A stretch of DNA of 64,000 nt from JAABVY01 sp964496505 (GCA_964496505.1 CAZBZV010000004.1:1-64000), one strand, 5' to 3'; counted from the stretch's first letter, positions 26,337 through 35,862 are shown. Program-made: numbers and translations. The notes: a model not told the origin generated them from the sequence alone.

Positions 26337-26908
26337 GATTCCTCCGTAACTGTTATGGTGGAAAGATTTATATCATATTTTTGCTGAAGCACGATCTTGA
26401 CTTCTGTAAATTCGGTTTCCGTAAGCCAGGCCTGGACATAAAAGCGGTAGGCCGATCGCCAGAGTCCGGAATCGGTAAATATCTGAGCCGGGTCCATCGA
26501 GTCCGGCAGTGCCATGATGTAGAATTCCCTGCCGGCATTGGTAGTCAAAATATCTCTGACATTCTGGCCCAGCACGCGCAAAATTTTCTCAGCAATATCC
26601 CAGGCCTCCAGTTGCTTATGTGACAATCCATCAATCTGGAACTCGAGGTTTATGGGAACAGGCGGCTTTTTGACTTTGGCTATGCCCTCATCGGTGTCGG
26701 TCTCAGATATTATTTCCGGACAGGCCAGGCGACGGGATTGATCTATAGGATTGCCGATGAGCTGAATCAAAGCGCAGGGATAAGTTCGATCCTGATCTGT
26801 ATTATAACGCTCATCCTTAAACGCCAGGCTGACAGGGATGCCGCCACCGACAACCGCCTGCCAGTATTGCTCCAGAGCTTCAATTATGTCATAGAATAGG
26901 TTCTGCAT
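26333..26908 (-). CDS. Tail terminator-like protein
   Basis: The product has 191 residues. It starts with a helix (NLFYDIIEALEQYW) and continues with alpha/beta elements (PCALIQLIGN, INLEFQIDGLSHKQLEAWDIAEKILRVLG) and a late WRSAYRFYVQAWLTE strand pair, the pattern of tail terminator proteins (gpU-like or DUF1834-like), which cap the tube at the head end. Its position between the gp10-like completion protein and the sheath is as expected. Confidence 0.62.
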   Translation of the reverse strand: MQNLFYDIIEALEQYWQAVVGGGIPVSLAFKDERYNTDQDRTYPCALIQLIGNPIDQSRRLACPEIISETDTDEGIAKVKKPPVPINLEFQIDGLSHKQLEAWDIAEKILRVLGQNVRDILTTNAGREFYIMALPDSMDPAQIFTDSGLWRSAYRFYVQAWLTETEFTEVKIVLQQKYDINLSTITVTEES

Positions 26909-27447
26909 TACCTTTTCCCGGGCCTTGTACGCGTTACAGGCTTAAATATCCGCCCTCTCAGTGTGTCCCTGAGGGATCGCTTCCAGACCGCTACCATGCC
27001 CTTCCAGGAACGCTGGATTGAGGGCCGGACATAGGGCCGGGCGGGAATATTCCGTGAAGGCGCTCCGAACTCATGAACGGCAGCGATGTTAACTAATTCC
27101 GTTTTGGACACTGCCCCCCGATTGCCAGCTAATTTCATGGCCCGTTTCCGCTTGGCGGTTCGCGGCACGCCAATAAAGAATGATATTTTGCCAAGTGTCT
27201 TATAGGTGACTGCATTTAATAAATCTCCGTGCTCAATCAGCGGCTTTGAACTGCCCTTCCTCTCAATTGTAGCTTTCTTCAAGGCAACCATTCCTTTTCC
27301 GGATCGAATACGTCTCTTGATTTCATCCCTGAGACTCATAGCGTTGTACTTAGTCGCCTTCTCCATATTGGCATCCAGAAGGGGCTGCATTTTCTTAAGA
27401 TCCTTCTCGAGCTTGTCCCAATCACCGTATAGTTGCCCTCGCCTCAT
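26908..27447 (-). CDS. HK97 gp10-like tail completion protein
   Basis: The product has 179 residues. The diagnostic end is AAVHEFGAPSRNIPARPYVRPS, shared by gp10/gpS-type tail completion proteins. The N-terminal half is helical and basic (LEKDLKKMQPLLDANMEKATKYNAMSLRDEIKRRI) with a GDLLNAVTYK strand. It is thought to join head and tail. It overlaps its neighbours by 4 bp and 1 bp. Confidence 0.78.
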   Translation of the reverse strand: MRRGQLYGDWDKLEKDLKKMQPLLDANMEKATKYNAMSLRDEIKRRIRSGKGMVALKKATIERKGSSKPLIEHGDLLNAVTYKTLGKISFFIGVPRTAKRKRAMKLAGNRGAVSKTELVNIAAVHEFGAPSRNIPARPYVRPSIQRSWKGMVAVWKRSLRDTLRGRIFKPVTRTRPGKR

Positions 27448-27869
27448 TCTTTGACCTCCGATCGGCCTTCCTTGTACATCAAAGCCAGATTGATAAGGAC
27501 ATATCCGCCCTTGTTCTGGCCGGTGCGCTGGGGGGACTGCTCGAGGAAATAGGTGATGTTGTCATGCTCGAATTTGTCGCCGATGTGCAGGACTATATCC
27601 CGTTCAACCAGCTCATCCATATGTACCTGAGCCAATATGAAGCGTTCTTCCTGCAAGCCAAAGGCTTCCCTATGGGCACGGCCCGGATTCTCCTCAACCC
27701 AGGCCGGGAGCTCGATCGGATCGGCATAAGCCAGACCTTCCTGTACCGGTTCGCCGGTCAGGTCGTCTGTTATCGTGCGGTCTTCCAGGAAGGCGTAATA
27801 CTTAAGCGTAATTGCGCGATCCTGAATGTTCTGCCGATAAGAATCTTTTATGTGCTTGCTTGGTCTCAC
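27444..27869 (-). CDS. Head-tail adaptor-like protein
   Basis: The product has 141 residues. The middle (ERFILAQVHMDELVERDIVLHIGDKFEHDNITYFLEQ) fits small beta-barrel head-tail adaptors that describe a ring below the connector. The start is GTG, overlapping the preceding stop (GTGA). The assignment rests on fold pattern and position between the connector and tail completion genes. Confidence 0.58.
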   Translation of the reverse strand: MRPSKHIKDSYRQNIQDRAITLKYYAFLEDRTITDDLTGEPVQEGLAYADPIELPAWVEENPGRAHREAFGLQEERFILAQVHMDELVERDIVLHIGDKFEHDNITYFLEQSPQRTGQNKGGYVLINLALMYKEGRSEVKE

Positions 27870-28186
27870 AGTGCTTTTTCTATCAACTTATCCGCAATCT
27901 GTATGACGAGGGATGCTACAAAAGAGCCAACCGCGATAATCATGGATATCTTTAATGCGCTAAGAGACAGCTTCTTATCCAGATCGCTTATATTGGCCTT
28001 CAAGGCTCCCATGCCTTTATTGATTTGGTCTTTTAATTCAGACATTCTTTTTTCCACGTTATCGATTTTGCCGTTATATTTGGCATATACAGCAGCGACC
28101 TTCCTGTCCATTTCTCTCTCAACATCTCTTACATCCTGCTCCAGTCTGTAAATCCTATCCCGCTGGGGACATTCATGCTCCGTCAA
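27866..28186 (-). CDS. Coiled-coil membrane protein, XhlA-like
   Basis: The product has 106 residues. A charged coiled coil spans about 9-75 (LEQDVRDVEREMDRKVAAVY, VEKRMSELKDQINKGMGAL), followed by one TM helix (ISMIIAVGSFVASLVIQIA) and a short tail. This is the layout of XhlA-type haemolysin/lysis proteins. It starts with TTG behind a strong GGGAGGA site. Its place amid connector genes, far from holin and endolysin, is unusual. It may be a second lysis factor or a membrane anchor for assembly. Confidence 0.6.
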   Translation of the reverse strand: MTEHECPQRDRIYRLEQDVRDVEREMDRKVAAVYAKYNGKIDNVEKRMSELKDQINKGMGALKANISDLDKKLSLSALKISMIIAVGSFVASLVIQIADKLIEKAL

Positions 28187-28200
28187 TTGCTGTCCTCCCC

Positions 28201-28779
28201 TCAGAAAACTCCTATATTCGGCGGCGCCTTAATCAATTCCAGTAGCCGCATGGCCTCTCTGCTTCCATATAGAAGTGCCTGGCCGTCCTGTAAGGTGTAG
28301 CTGTGATCTTTAAACCGTTCTGATTTAAAGTCTGGCTGGTCAGCTTCATCCTTCAGAAATTTTACGGCCAGTATCATACACAGCCGCTTCGCTTCAGGCG
28401 GCACGCTCTCATCTTCCTCGACCTTGCCGAATCGTCCTTCGACCTCGATCTCCGCATCTCGGGGCCAGACTGCCACTTTATGGCGGAGGAATCGATTCAC
28501 GCCATCGGCTGTCTTCTTGATCTTGTAGTACTCGGAATCGAGTTCCACCTCGTCGATTGTCACCGAGGTGATCTCGATGGCCGGCGCCGGTAGTTTCATA
28601 TCATTTATTCCATTGCCGGTCAGGGATAGGGTCTTATCTCGAGACTCAAACCACTGACCGGCTTGGTGATCTATGATTTTGACAGCCAAGGCGATAGCCT
28701 CATCTACATCCGCATCGGGATAAGCCGCTTCAGTTATGGCCGTATCATAAGCGCGTATGTCAGCTATGGTGCAGTACAT
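28201..28779 (-). CDS. Head-tail connector protein (gp6-like)
   Basis: The product has 192 residues. The N-terminus (CTIADIRAYDTAITEAAYPDADVDEAIALAVKIIDHQAGQWFESR) is the helical pattern of phage connector proteins. A beta hairpin with PAPAIEITSVTIDEVEL follows, then helices again (PPEAKRLCMILAVKFLKDEAD). Such dodecameric rings stack under the portal. It follows the capsid and decoration genes, as usual. Confidence 0.75.
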   Translation of the reverse strand: MYCTIADIRAYDTAITEAAYPDADVDEAIALAVKIIDHQAGQWFESRDKTLSLTGNGINDMKLPAPAIEITSVTIDEVELDSEYYKIKKTADGVNRFLRHKVAVWPRDAEIEVEGRFGKVEEDESVPPEAKRLCMILAVKFLKDEADQPDFKSERFKDHSYTLQDGQALLYGSREAMRLLELIKAPPNIGVF

Positions 28780-28785
28780 CGGAGA

Positions 28786-29304
28786 CTATGCGCCCTCCGG
28801 TACATGCAACGGCCTGACGCTGTTGTCGATAGTGATGGTCAATTCGGCTGTGTCAGAACGATGGAAGGTCGCCTGGACCAGCGCAAAGGCCGTCACCTTC
28901 TTATCGAACTTCGCGGCCATATCGGCATCACTGACCGGTACTGCTGAAGCCACCGGGGCGACATCCCCGGCAAACAGCCGCAGCCCCACAGTCCCATTAA
29001 TATCCTTGTAGGCAACAAGGGTGTAGACAATGGCATTGCCAACATCCATGCCTGTAGGCGGGGCCGAGCCGCTGTTCGAGACATCGTAATCGGTCAGACC
29101 TGAGGGATAGAACTTCGGAGTTCCATCGATCATAATCATACCCGGCGTTGCATCCAGATTGAAATCATGCGCACCGGCACCAATTGAACTGCCGGTTGTA
29201 CCGTCGGTGAAAAGAAGTCCCTCTACCCTGTTATTCATCCAGGTGTAGACGGGGTCTTTTCCCCGAGGATCGCGATCAAATGCATATCCATACTTTAAAC
29301 CCAT
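28786..29304 (-). CDS. Head-region structural protein, unknown
   Basis: The product has 172 residues, mostly beta (PGMIMIDGTPKFYPSGL, NAIVYTLVAYKDINGTVGLRLFAG, TAELTITIDNSVRPLHV). No signal peptide and no known motif. Its position just after the capsid and HhH-tailed genes suggests a head decoration or fibre protein. This is inferred from position only. Confidence 0.55.
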   Translation of the reverse strand: MGLKYGYAFDRDPRGKDPVYTWMNNRVEGLLFTDGTTGSSIGAGAHDFNLDATPGMIMIDGTPKFYPSGLTDYDVSNSGSAPPTGMDVGNAIVYTLVAYKDINGTVGLRLFAGDVAPVASAVPVSDADMAAKFDKKVTAFALVQATFHRSDTAELTITIDNSVRPLHVPEGA

Positions 29305-29344
29305 TTCTATTTACTCCTGATTGTCAGGTTTTTGGTTCGTACTC

Positions 29345-29866
29345 TTACCTCTTGCGATAGCCTTTCATGGCCTCCAGAATGCTCTTGGCCCGGGCTTCGC
29401 CGATATCCTTCAGTGCAACCAACTTCTTTTCAGTGTCAAAATCCTCAAGCTGTTCGACTGAACTGATACCGTTTTTCAAAAGAGCCGCATACTCGGCCTC
29501 TTCGAGGTCAAGCTCGGATAAATCAGTCGGAACTGACTCTTCAGAATCGCCATCCTCGGCGTCATGTTCTTCCTCATCCTCTCCGAAGTTTTCGGGATCT
29601 TCATCTGTTCTTTCGCCGTCACCAGCCGGTTCTTGCTCCGGCTGGTTTTCGGGCTCCTGCGGCTCATCAGGCGGCGCTAAACCGACAAGCCTGGCATCCT
29701 CATCCGGCACATCTTTCCTGGTCTTCTTGAAGCAGGAATCGCCGTCGAAGAAGGCGAACTTGTCGCTCTTTGGACTCAGATGGAATTTCTGGCCCTGGAA
29801 ATATGTACTGCCATTGGCCGCCTTATATGTATTGGCAATACATTCAAAGATATATGCTTCTATCAT
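29345..29866 (-). CDS. Acidic protein with C-terminal helix-hairpin-helix
   Basis: The product has 173 residues in three parts: an N-terminal beta-rich 60 residues (YIFECIANTYKAANGSTYFQ), a very acidic low-complexity middle rich in E, D, P and G (about 60-115), and a C-terminal HhH-like unit (EAEYAALLKNGISSVEQLEDF...LVALKDIGEARAKSILEAMKGY). Phage genes after the capsid often carry such helical hairpins. It could contact DNA inside the head or cap the shell; neither is proven. Confidence 0.58.
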   Translation of the reverse strand: MIEAYIFECIANTYKAANGSTYFQGQKFHLSPKSDKFAFFDGDSCFKKTRKDVPDEDARLVGLAPPDEPQEPENQPEQEPAGDGERTDEDPENFGEDEEEHDAEDGDSEESVPTDLSELDLEEAEYAALLKNGISSVEQLEDFDTEKKLVALKDIGEARAKSILEAMKGYRKR

Positions 29867-29881
29867 AATCGATTCATCTCC

Positions 29882-31204
29882 TTAGGCTGCAGCCCATCCA
29901 GTCCATTCATCGAAATTGGTGATGTTCTGGATCTTCAAGTTCTTCATCTTGACCCAGGCCTGCGGCAGAGGCAGCAGAGTATCAACAAAGAAGTACATGG
30001 TGTACTCGTGCCTGTCGAAGTCCTTGTTGAATTCGTAGTGGATTCTCCAATCCTGCTGGGTGGAGACCATGGCATAGGTCTTCGGATTGCCGAGCGTGAT
30101 TGCGGTTTCGTCAGCCCTCTTGACCACATAATTGGAAGCTGTGGTATCGGCCGCATCGGCGCCAAGATAGCTGGAAGTCGTAATCTTGTTATTGGTGCCG
30201 TCTCCAGTCACCTCGCAAATCTCGGACTGGCCGGTCGGTATATAGGTCACTTCGACCATTCTGCCGGAATAGTCGGTGGTACCAACCAGAATCGAATCGA
30301 CTGTTATTGTCAACGCGCCTGTGGCATCGACAACCGCATCCGGAGTTCCGCTCGCGCCCATGGTGTCCGGAATAACATTGGTGATGAAGGGAGTAATCCC
30401 GGCCGGGGTTTCGACCGTGATATTATTCAGCCTTCTATCACCTTCAGAAGTCATACGCTGGTCTGCAAAAGCCATGGAATAGATGTCCATGACCGAAGAA
30501 TTGCAAAACCAGTTAAAGGATGAAATATTGCGCATGTAGCGAGGCGGCATTCTGCGCTTGAGAACGTGGAACATTCCGATACCGATACCCTCGCCTGCAC
30601 GGTCATATATGTTTCCGCCGGTATCGAGCCTCTTCAGAAGGCCGTCACATGTGCAACGGAGCTGATCCCACGGATCTGGGGAGGTGGGCGAAAGTGAAGA
30701 ATCGCCGTTTATGGCCAGGTCTGAAAGATCGTTGCCAAGAGCCAGGGCGAACATGCCCATGACCTTGTTTTCGAAGTCATTGAAATTGTCCTCAGCGGCG
30801 GCCTCGAGCTCATCGGTAGTGAAATAGATATCCGCCCGCATTTTCTTGCAGACGTAATTGACAACCATGGAGCTGGGCTTTCTGGGATCAGGCTGGCCGG
30901 TGTTTTCGGAAACTTTGCGCGATACAGGGCTGTCCAGCGTCATAATCCGCACGTCTCCAACCTTTACATCGACCTTCTTGAAATCGATCTTCTGGAGGAG
31001 CGCAGAATTATCGACCGTATCGGTCAGAAGCGCAATGGTGGCCGGCCGCGGCATGGTGCCGCCGAAATTATAAGAAGTGTCAACCACGCCGGGATCGGCC
31101 TTTAAGGTATCAAGTCCCATGGCCTTGTGCACGTTGTTGATCTTCTTGAGAACATCCGGATGGTGTTTCTTTCCGGTTTTGTCATCTGTTTTGATTTGTG
31201 GCAT
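29882..31204 (-). CDS. Major capsid protein
   Basis: The product has 440 residues. Sequence identity to a named capsid is not visible by eye, but the pattern fits an HK97-fold shell protein: an N-terminal arm (HHPDVLKKINNVHKAMGLDTLKADP), an E-loop region with MTLDSPVSRKVSENTGQPDPRKPSSMV, a spine helix (YFTTDELEAAAEDNFNDFENKVMGMFALALGNDLSDLAINGD), and an SFNWFCNSSVMDIYSMAFADQRMTS segment. It follows the protease/scaffold gene, the usual position. The C-terminus is aromatic-rich. Confidence 0.8.
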   Translation of the reverse strand: MPQIKTDDKTGKKHHPDVLKKINNVHKAMGLDTLKADPGVVDTSYNFGGTMPRPATIALLTDTVDNSALLQKIDFKKVDVKVGDVRIMTLDSPVSRKVSENTGQPDPRKPSSMVVNYVCKKMRADIYFTTDELEAAAEDNFNDFENKVMGMFALALGNDLSDLAINGDSSLSPTSPDPWDQLRCTCDGLLKRLDTGGNIYDRAGEGIGIGMFHVLKRRMPPRYMRNISSFNWFCNSSVMDIYSMAFADQRMTSEGDRRLNNITVETPAGITPFITNVIPDTMGASGTPDAVVDATGALTITVDSILVGTTDYSGRMVEVTYIPTGQSEICEVTGDGTNNKITTSSYLGADAADTTASNYVVKRADETAITLGNPKTYAMVSTQQDWRIHYEFNKDFDRHEYTMYFFVDTLLPLPQAWVKMKNLKIQNITNFDEWTGWAAA

Positions 31205-31261
31205 TTACACAACCCTCTTATCTAAAGTGCTAATGTCTTAATTTCTCAATTTCATTATCGC

Positions 31262-32728
31262 TTAGAGATTGCTGGCAAGCTTCTCGCGATCAACGGTTGT
31301 GCCCTTCATCATAGCCGCATAGTCATGCTTGCCGTCTTTGGTCTTGATGACGCCCTGGGCGGTCTTCTCGACGCCCTCATCTTCTTCAGGCTGATCGTCA
31401 TCGGCACGGGAGACGCCGGGGGTGGTCTCGACCTTCTCGAGACGATCACCCATTCCCTTGACAGCCTCCCTGAGTTCGTCAATGGCCTTCAGGGTGGGAT
31501 CTTTCTCTCCCTCCTCATTGGCCTTGGTTTCCTCGCCCTCTTTGCCCTTCTTTTCCTCCTCAGGCGGTTCGAGCTTTTTCTCGAGGTCGGTAAACTTGGT
31601 CTCGAATTCCTGGAGCTTGTTTCCATGCTCCTCCAGTTTCTCGTTTACCGGCTCCATCTTTTCATCCAAGATTTCACCCATTGCTTTTTTCAGCTCTTCT
31701 GGTGTCATTTCTTCTTCTCCTTTATTTAGAGATTCAAAGGTTTTCTGTAATCCGTCTATGTTGTCACGGGCGCTGTCGAGTGATTCTTTGGCCCTGGTAA
31801 TCTTCTGGATAAGCTCTGCCAGTTCAGGGCTCAGGTCGAAGGCAGGCAGATTATTGAAGATCTCCGTAACCGCCTGGTAGAACTGCAGAATGGATTTCTT
31901 GACGAGCGTGATCTTTTCTTCAAGCAGCTTATCCGAGAGCATGATCCAGTAGATCACGTCGCCCAAATTCCAGATCATGTAATCAATCTCTGGTCCGGCC
32001 TCAAGTACTGACTGCCATTCGGCAAAGTCCAGCGGCTCTTCTTTCGTGATGGCCGTCTTTATTGATTTAAGGGCGTTGTGCAGAAATCCGGCCTTCTGTT
32101 CGGCATCGGCCACCGGCGTCCGGGTGGCAAATCCACCCCATGAAAACCCGGTAATCTCTCCGGATTCTATGGCTTTCCAGATCTCATCATCCGGGACATA
32201 ACCGCCGATAAACCAAGCCTTGCCCATGGGCTCATAAAAACCATGCGCGGCGCCCAGCGAACCATCATGGTCGATCGCGCTTTCAGTGAATTTGAAGATA
32301 TTCTCGAAAAATTCATGATTCAGCCCGGCGCCATCGCCCGTTGTCTTTTTATCCGTAAGGTTCATCAGAAGACTATGGGCGGCCTTCTCCAACTCCTCGG
32401 GGGTCATGGCGTCGCCCTCAAGATCTGCCTTATTGGAGGGATAGACATAACCGTATATTTTGCGCTCCTTTGAATCGATCTTTTGAATTCTAAAACGCTT
32501 CTGGAATCTGACCTGGCCTTCTTCTGGTTTGGCCTCTTCTTTGGCCTTGGCCACTGCAATCAATTTCGGCTCAACCTTATCCCTGAACATCTTTGTGATC
32601 TGGATATTGGCTTCCGGACTGCAGGGAATAAAGGGCGATTTGACCAGCGATACTTCACGTATATCAGGATCGCTCAGCCAGGCCTTTAATCCGGGAATTT
32701 CTGTTTTATCTTTTTTTGCACTTGGCAT
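31262..32728 (-). CDS. XkdF-like prohead protease fused to scaffold
   Basis: The product has 488 residues. Residues about 75-225 match XkdF-type (Peptidase_S78_2) serine proteases: IYGYVYPSNKADLEGDAMTPEELEKAAHSLL, GLNHEFF, and a GKAWFIGGYVPDDEIWKAIESGEITGFSWGG end with the likely catalytic serine in GFSWG. The C-terminal 200 residues are a coiled-coil scaffold (EELKKAMGEILDEKMEPVNEKLEEHG and an acidic repeat of E and K). Internal starts could give a separate scaffold. It processes the prohead; the fusion is common in this family. Confidence 0.78.
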   Translation of the reverse strand: MPSAKKDKTEIPGLKAWLSDPDIREVSLVKSPFIPCSPEANIQITKMFRDKVEPKLIAVAKAKEEAKPEEGQVRFQKRFRIQKIDSKERKIYGYVYPSNKADLEGDAMTPEELEKAAHSLLMNLTDKKTTGDGAGLNHEFFENIFKFTESAIDHDGSLGAAHGFYEPMGKAWFIGGYVPDDEIWKAIESGEITGFSWGGFATRTPVADAEQKAGFLHNALKSIKTAITKEEPLDFAEWQSVLEAGPEIDYMIWNLGDVIYWIMLSDKLLEEKITLVKKSILQFYQAVTEIFNNLPAFDLSPELAELIQKITRAKESLDSARDNIDGLQKTFESLNKGEEEMTPEELKKAMGEILDEKMEPVNEKLEEHGNKLQEFETKFTDLEKKLEPPEEEKKGKEGEETKANEEGEKDPTLKAIDELREAVKGMGDRLEKVETTPGVSRADDDQPEEDEGVEKTAQGVIKTKDGKHDYAAMMKGTTVDREKLASNL

Positions 32729-32736
32729 ACTAACCT

Positions 32737-33363
32737 CTATGTTGGTTTAAATACTGCTTTCACGCTTAATCCCTCCACTATGCCGCCGGCATAGCTCCAG
32801 CCGATTGTGACGGCCTGATCAGACTGCACGATAATATCCGGACTGATCACGATCGAGCCGGAGGAATAACGATATTGCTCTGCCTGCGGATAAGCCCGAT
32901 GTGATTTAACTGAATCGGAGGCGATAGTAAGGGCCGAAGCTCCGGCCGCGGCGCCCTTGAGCAGATGCACTGTGATATCTCCGGTTGCATCAATGTGCTC
33001 GATCGCGACAGACAGCCGGACAATCTTTCCCTCGATACCCGGAGCGAATACCGGGATGTCGGCACTCTCATCCGAATTGGCGCTGATACTTCCGGCCTCG
33101 TGCCAGATCCAGGTCTCCGGATATTTTGTATAATCGCTGTGCGTTATGTGATGAAAGGAATGGACAATCTCGTTATTAACTATCAAATCATAGTGACCGG
33201 ATGCCAGCGAATCGATGATCACGTTGCCATTGGCATCCGAGGTTCCGGATTTAACGATCGTGGAAGTGCCGGCTATAACAATTTTATAGGCCGTATTCGG
33301 CAGGATATATTCCTGGCTCGAATCTGGTGGAAGGATATGTATTACATCTCTGAAATCTGGCAT
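32737..33363 (-). CDS. Structural protein with Ig-like domain
   Basis: The start is the ATG at 33363 behind GGAGG. The product has 208 residues. It begins with an Ig-like or SpaA-like unit (YKIVIAGTSTIVKSGTSDANGNVIIDSLASGHYDLIVNN) and continues with a second beta-sandwich up to VKAVFKPT. No signal peptide. Such proteins in phage heads serve as surface decorations. It lies between the Mu-F-like and protease genes, so it is probably a head-associated accessory. Confidence 0.6.
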   Translation of the reverse strand: MPDFRDVIHILPPDSSQEYILPNTAYKIVIAGTSTIVKSGTSDANGNVIIDSLASGHYDLIVNNEIVHSFHHITHSDYTKYPETWIWHEAGSISANSDESADIPVFAPGIEGKIVRLSVAIEHIDATGDITVHLLKGAAAGASALTIASDSVKSHRAYPQAEQYRYSSGSIVISPDIIVQSDQAVTIGWSYAGGIVEGLSVKAVFKPT

Positions 33364-34277
33364 TATTTTGCCTCCACAACTGTTGACCTGCAATGAAAAT
33401 GCAGGGGCGGCATTGCAATGTTTTTGGCGTTTATCTGTTCAGTGGTCAGACCCTGAATCTCTTCGACCTTGGGCCAGGGCATAATCTGCTTCACATCCTC
33501 AGGATTTGAAACGGCGAGCAGTCTATCTCTCTGATCTGCGGCGACTGAAACCGGGAATATTCTCCCATTCATTTCACGACAAACAGCAGAGGTTCTTTCA
33601 TCCATAACCGCATGGAATTTAAGATATTGTACGCCGACATCCTGCCATCCCTGAACCATGCCGAAGTTCCTCGATCTATTCATGCCGTTGGCGGCAACGC
33701 CCCGCCAGTAGACATCCGGTTTGGCAGAAAGACCGGGATAGGCATCAAAGAAGTCTTTCAGCTCTTTGCCGACGTCTGCGCGGCCAAGGCCCAGCTGCAG
33801 GCCGTCCTCGACTATTCCGGCAATCAGATCCGAGACATTGCGCTTATAATAATTGCCGATCCAGAACATGTCGAATTCCTGCAACCAGGCTATCGCGGAC
33901 TGATCAGCGATATGAAGATTGAAGGCTATCTGTTTTGGTGTCAGGATATCGGATTTGCCGAGTGAGTAGGACTTTGATATCAAATCTTCAATATCTCCAA
34001 CCACCGCCGTCGCAAAACCAGCTCCCAGTCTGGAATCCAGTATGGCCAGCACCTCCCGCGCGGCATCTTCTGAAATTGCATAGGTGCCGGTCAATATCTC
34101 GAGGGCCTCGCTTAGAGCAATGCTGGTGCCGTTGGACCATTCCTCCAGAAGCTTCAAGACCATCTGATCTTCATAGGGAAATGAAACTTTCTCTATGCAG
34201 CCGCAAAACGACATGCAGTCTTCAGCATAAGTCTTGCAGAGGCTCACTTCGTCATATGTCAAATCAGGAAGCAGCAT
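33363..34277 (-). CDS. Minor head protein (Mu F / SPP1 gp7-like)
   Basis: The start is the ATG at 34277 with AAGGAGAG upstream. The product has 304 residues. The C-terminal 100 residues carry the family signature: YLKFHAVMDERTSAVCREMNGRIFPV and the final MPPLHFHCRSTVVEA, where PPxHxxCRS is the hallmark. The N-terminus is helical with CMSFCGCI, a small cysteine cluster. These proteins enter the prohead with the portal and help morphogenesis. It overlaps the portal gene end by 14 bp. Confidence 0.88.
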   Translation of the reverse strand: MLLPDLTYDEVSLCKTYAEDCMSFCGCIEKVSFPYEDQMVLKLLEEWSNGTSIALSEALEILTGTYAISEDAAREVLAILDSRLGAGFATAVVGDIEDLISKSYSLGKSDILTPKQIAFNLHIADQSAIAWLQEFDMFWIGNYYKRNVSDLIAGIVEDGLQLGLGRADVGKELKDFFDAYPGLSAKPDVYWRGVAANGMNRSRNFGMVQGWQDVGVQYLKFHAVMDERTSAVCREMNGRIFPVSVAADQRDRLLAVSNPEDVKQIMPWPKVEEIQGLTTEQINAKNIAMPPLHFHCRSTVVEAK

Positions 34278-35862
34278 TTCTCTCCTTATGCACCTTTTCC
34301 ATAAAATCATGGATGGCTTTTAGGCCAATCTTGACCTGGTTATCATCCACATCTTCCGGATTTTCAGGAAAGATCGGTGTAATCTCGCGCATGATCTGGA
34401 ATAGCGGTTTACCCATAAATTCCTGTGGCACCTCCGGAACCTCGACATTGGCTGTCTTGGCCCACATGTCGTAAATCATATCGAGAGTGGCCTGCTCTTT
34501 GTAAGGCGACATTGCCCGGGCAACCAGAGATTTATCTGTTGTGGAATGGCCCTTGGATTTGAATTTCCAGTATTTGACCTCCATGGCCGGGAATAATCGG
34601 TCGTTTATCAGGGCGTCAAATTGCTCTCGCCATGGTTTGAAGACCTGGCCTTCGGCAAATATGATTGATTCCTTGGCAGTGGCCCGGGTATAGTCGGAAG
34701 AATCGCCAACAATCAAAGGCGGAAGCCGGAAGCTCATGCGCGCATCCACTTTGGCGTTCTTCTGATAATCCGTGAACAGGGCGTCCTGGACCGTCTCCAT
34801 GGTCAAAGGCTTTACATCGATCTTGACCGCGTTATGCTGATCTCCGGGCGCCACATTCTTATCCATGAATGGCACTGCCTCCAGGACCATACTGCGGCCT
34901 GCATTCTGAGTGCCCTTGATCTGCTTAAATGCATTTTTGATGGTCTGAATGGAATCGGAAGTCAAAGTACCTCCGGATACTGTAATCATGAACTCCGGAA
35001 CGGCCCTGTTATCGAAATAGAAATAGTTCACTTCTTCCGATTTGCGCAGGCCGTATATTTTGATGCGATTGCCATACCAACGCGGCTGGCCGTAGATATC
35101 ATGAGGACAGAAGATCTTGAGATAGATCAGCTCATTGGCCTCTTCATTTGGATTTGCGGAGGATAGCACCGAGCCGTCTCTGTAGGATATCGGCCGGGGA
35201 TCCAGAAATTCCTTGAAGAATACTTTCTTGCCATTTACGAGCTGCACATAACGGCGGAAGCGTTTGCGCTTTATCTTGGTCTTATATTCTCCGGTAATCT
35301 CATCTATGACATTGATTTCGTACTCAGTATATTCCCGATCGCGCTTGGTCATGAAGAGATAGATCGAAGGCACCCTGACAAGCTCCTCGATCTCGCCAAT
35401 GCGATTGCGCACGATCTCAACCCCGGTTCTGCCGGTAGTCTCGCGGTCGATTCTAAGCTCATAGCGAAGCTCTGTAAACGACTGATCCGGATTGATATGC
35501 CTGAAGAATTCTATCAGCCTGGCATATTCCTCATCCCGGGCAGTCAATTCTTGTTCTGTCAGCTCTTCATCCTTATGCCGGGCCTCGAGCTCATAACCGA
35601 GACAGTCGATATTGACTGCCATGGCATCCGTCAGGCTGCCCAAAATTCCCGAATATTCCAACAGGCGCGAAAGCTCGAGGGCGTTGGTTCTCGGCGCAAT
35701 GATTTCCAGGCCGCCTACGCGCGAATCCTCGGCCAGCATTACATTGCTGACATTGGTCTTATCGAAGTTGCCATAGCTCGTCTTGCCGAAAGTATAGGCT
35801 CTCGCTTCGATCAGCTGCTGGCCATCACCTAAGTTGATCTGTTTTTCCACCGTACCCGGCAT
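34264..35862 (-). CDS. Portal protein (PBSX/Phage_portal type)
   Basis: The start is the ATG at 35862, overlapping the terminase TGA (TGATG). The product has 532 residues. Residues include LLEYSGILGSLTDAMAVNIDCLGYELE, the EIVRNRIGEIEELVRVPSIYLF region, YLKIFCPHDIYGQPRWYG, and RKSEEVNYFYFDNRAVPEFMITVSGG, all typical portal elements. A clip/stem part with DYQKNAKVDARMSFRLPPLIVGDSSDYTRATAKESIIFAEGQVF follows. The dodecamer forms the DNA entry ring and docks the terminase. Confidence 0.9.
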   Translation of the reverse strand: MPGTVEKQINLGDGQQLIEARAYTFGKTSYGNFDKTNVSNVMLAEDSRVGGLEIIAPRTNALELSRLLEYSGILGSLTDAMAVNIDCLGYELEARHKDEELTEQELTARDEEYARLIEFFRHINPDQSFTELRYELRIDRETTGRTGVEIVRNRIGEIEELVRVPSIYLFMTKRDREYTEYEINVIDEITGEYKTKIKRKRFRRYVQLVNGKKVFFKEFLDPRPISYRDGSVLSSANPNEEANELIYLKIFCPHDIYGQPRWYGNRIKIYGLRKSEEVNYFYFDNRAVPEFMITVSGGTLTSDSIQTIKNAFKQIKGTQNAGRSMVLEAVPFMDKNVAPGDQHNAVKIDVKPLTMETVQDALFTDYQKNAKVDARMSFRLPPLIVGDSSDYTRATAKESIIFAEGQVFKPWREQFDALINDRLFPAMEVKYWKFKSKGHSTTDKSLVARAMSPYKEQATLDMIYDMWAKTANVEVPEVPQEFMGKPLFQIMREITPIFPENPEDVDDNQVKIGLKAIHDFMEKVHKERNAAS

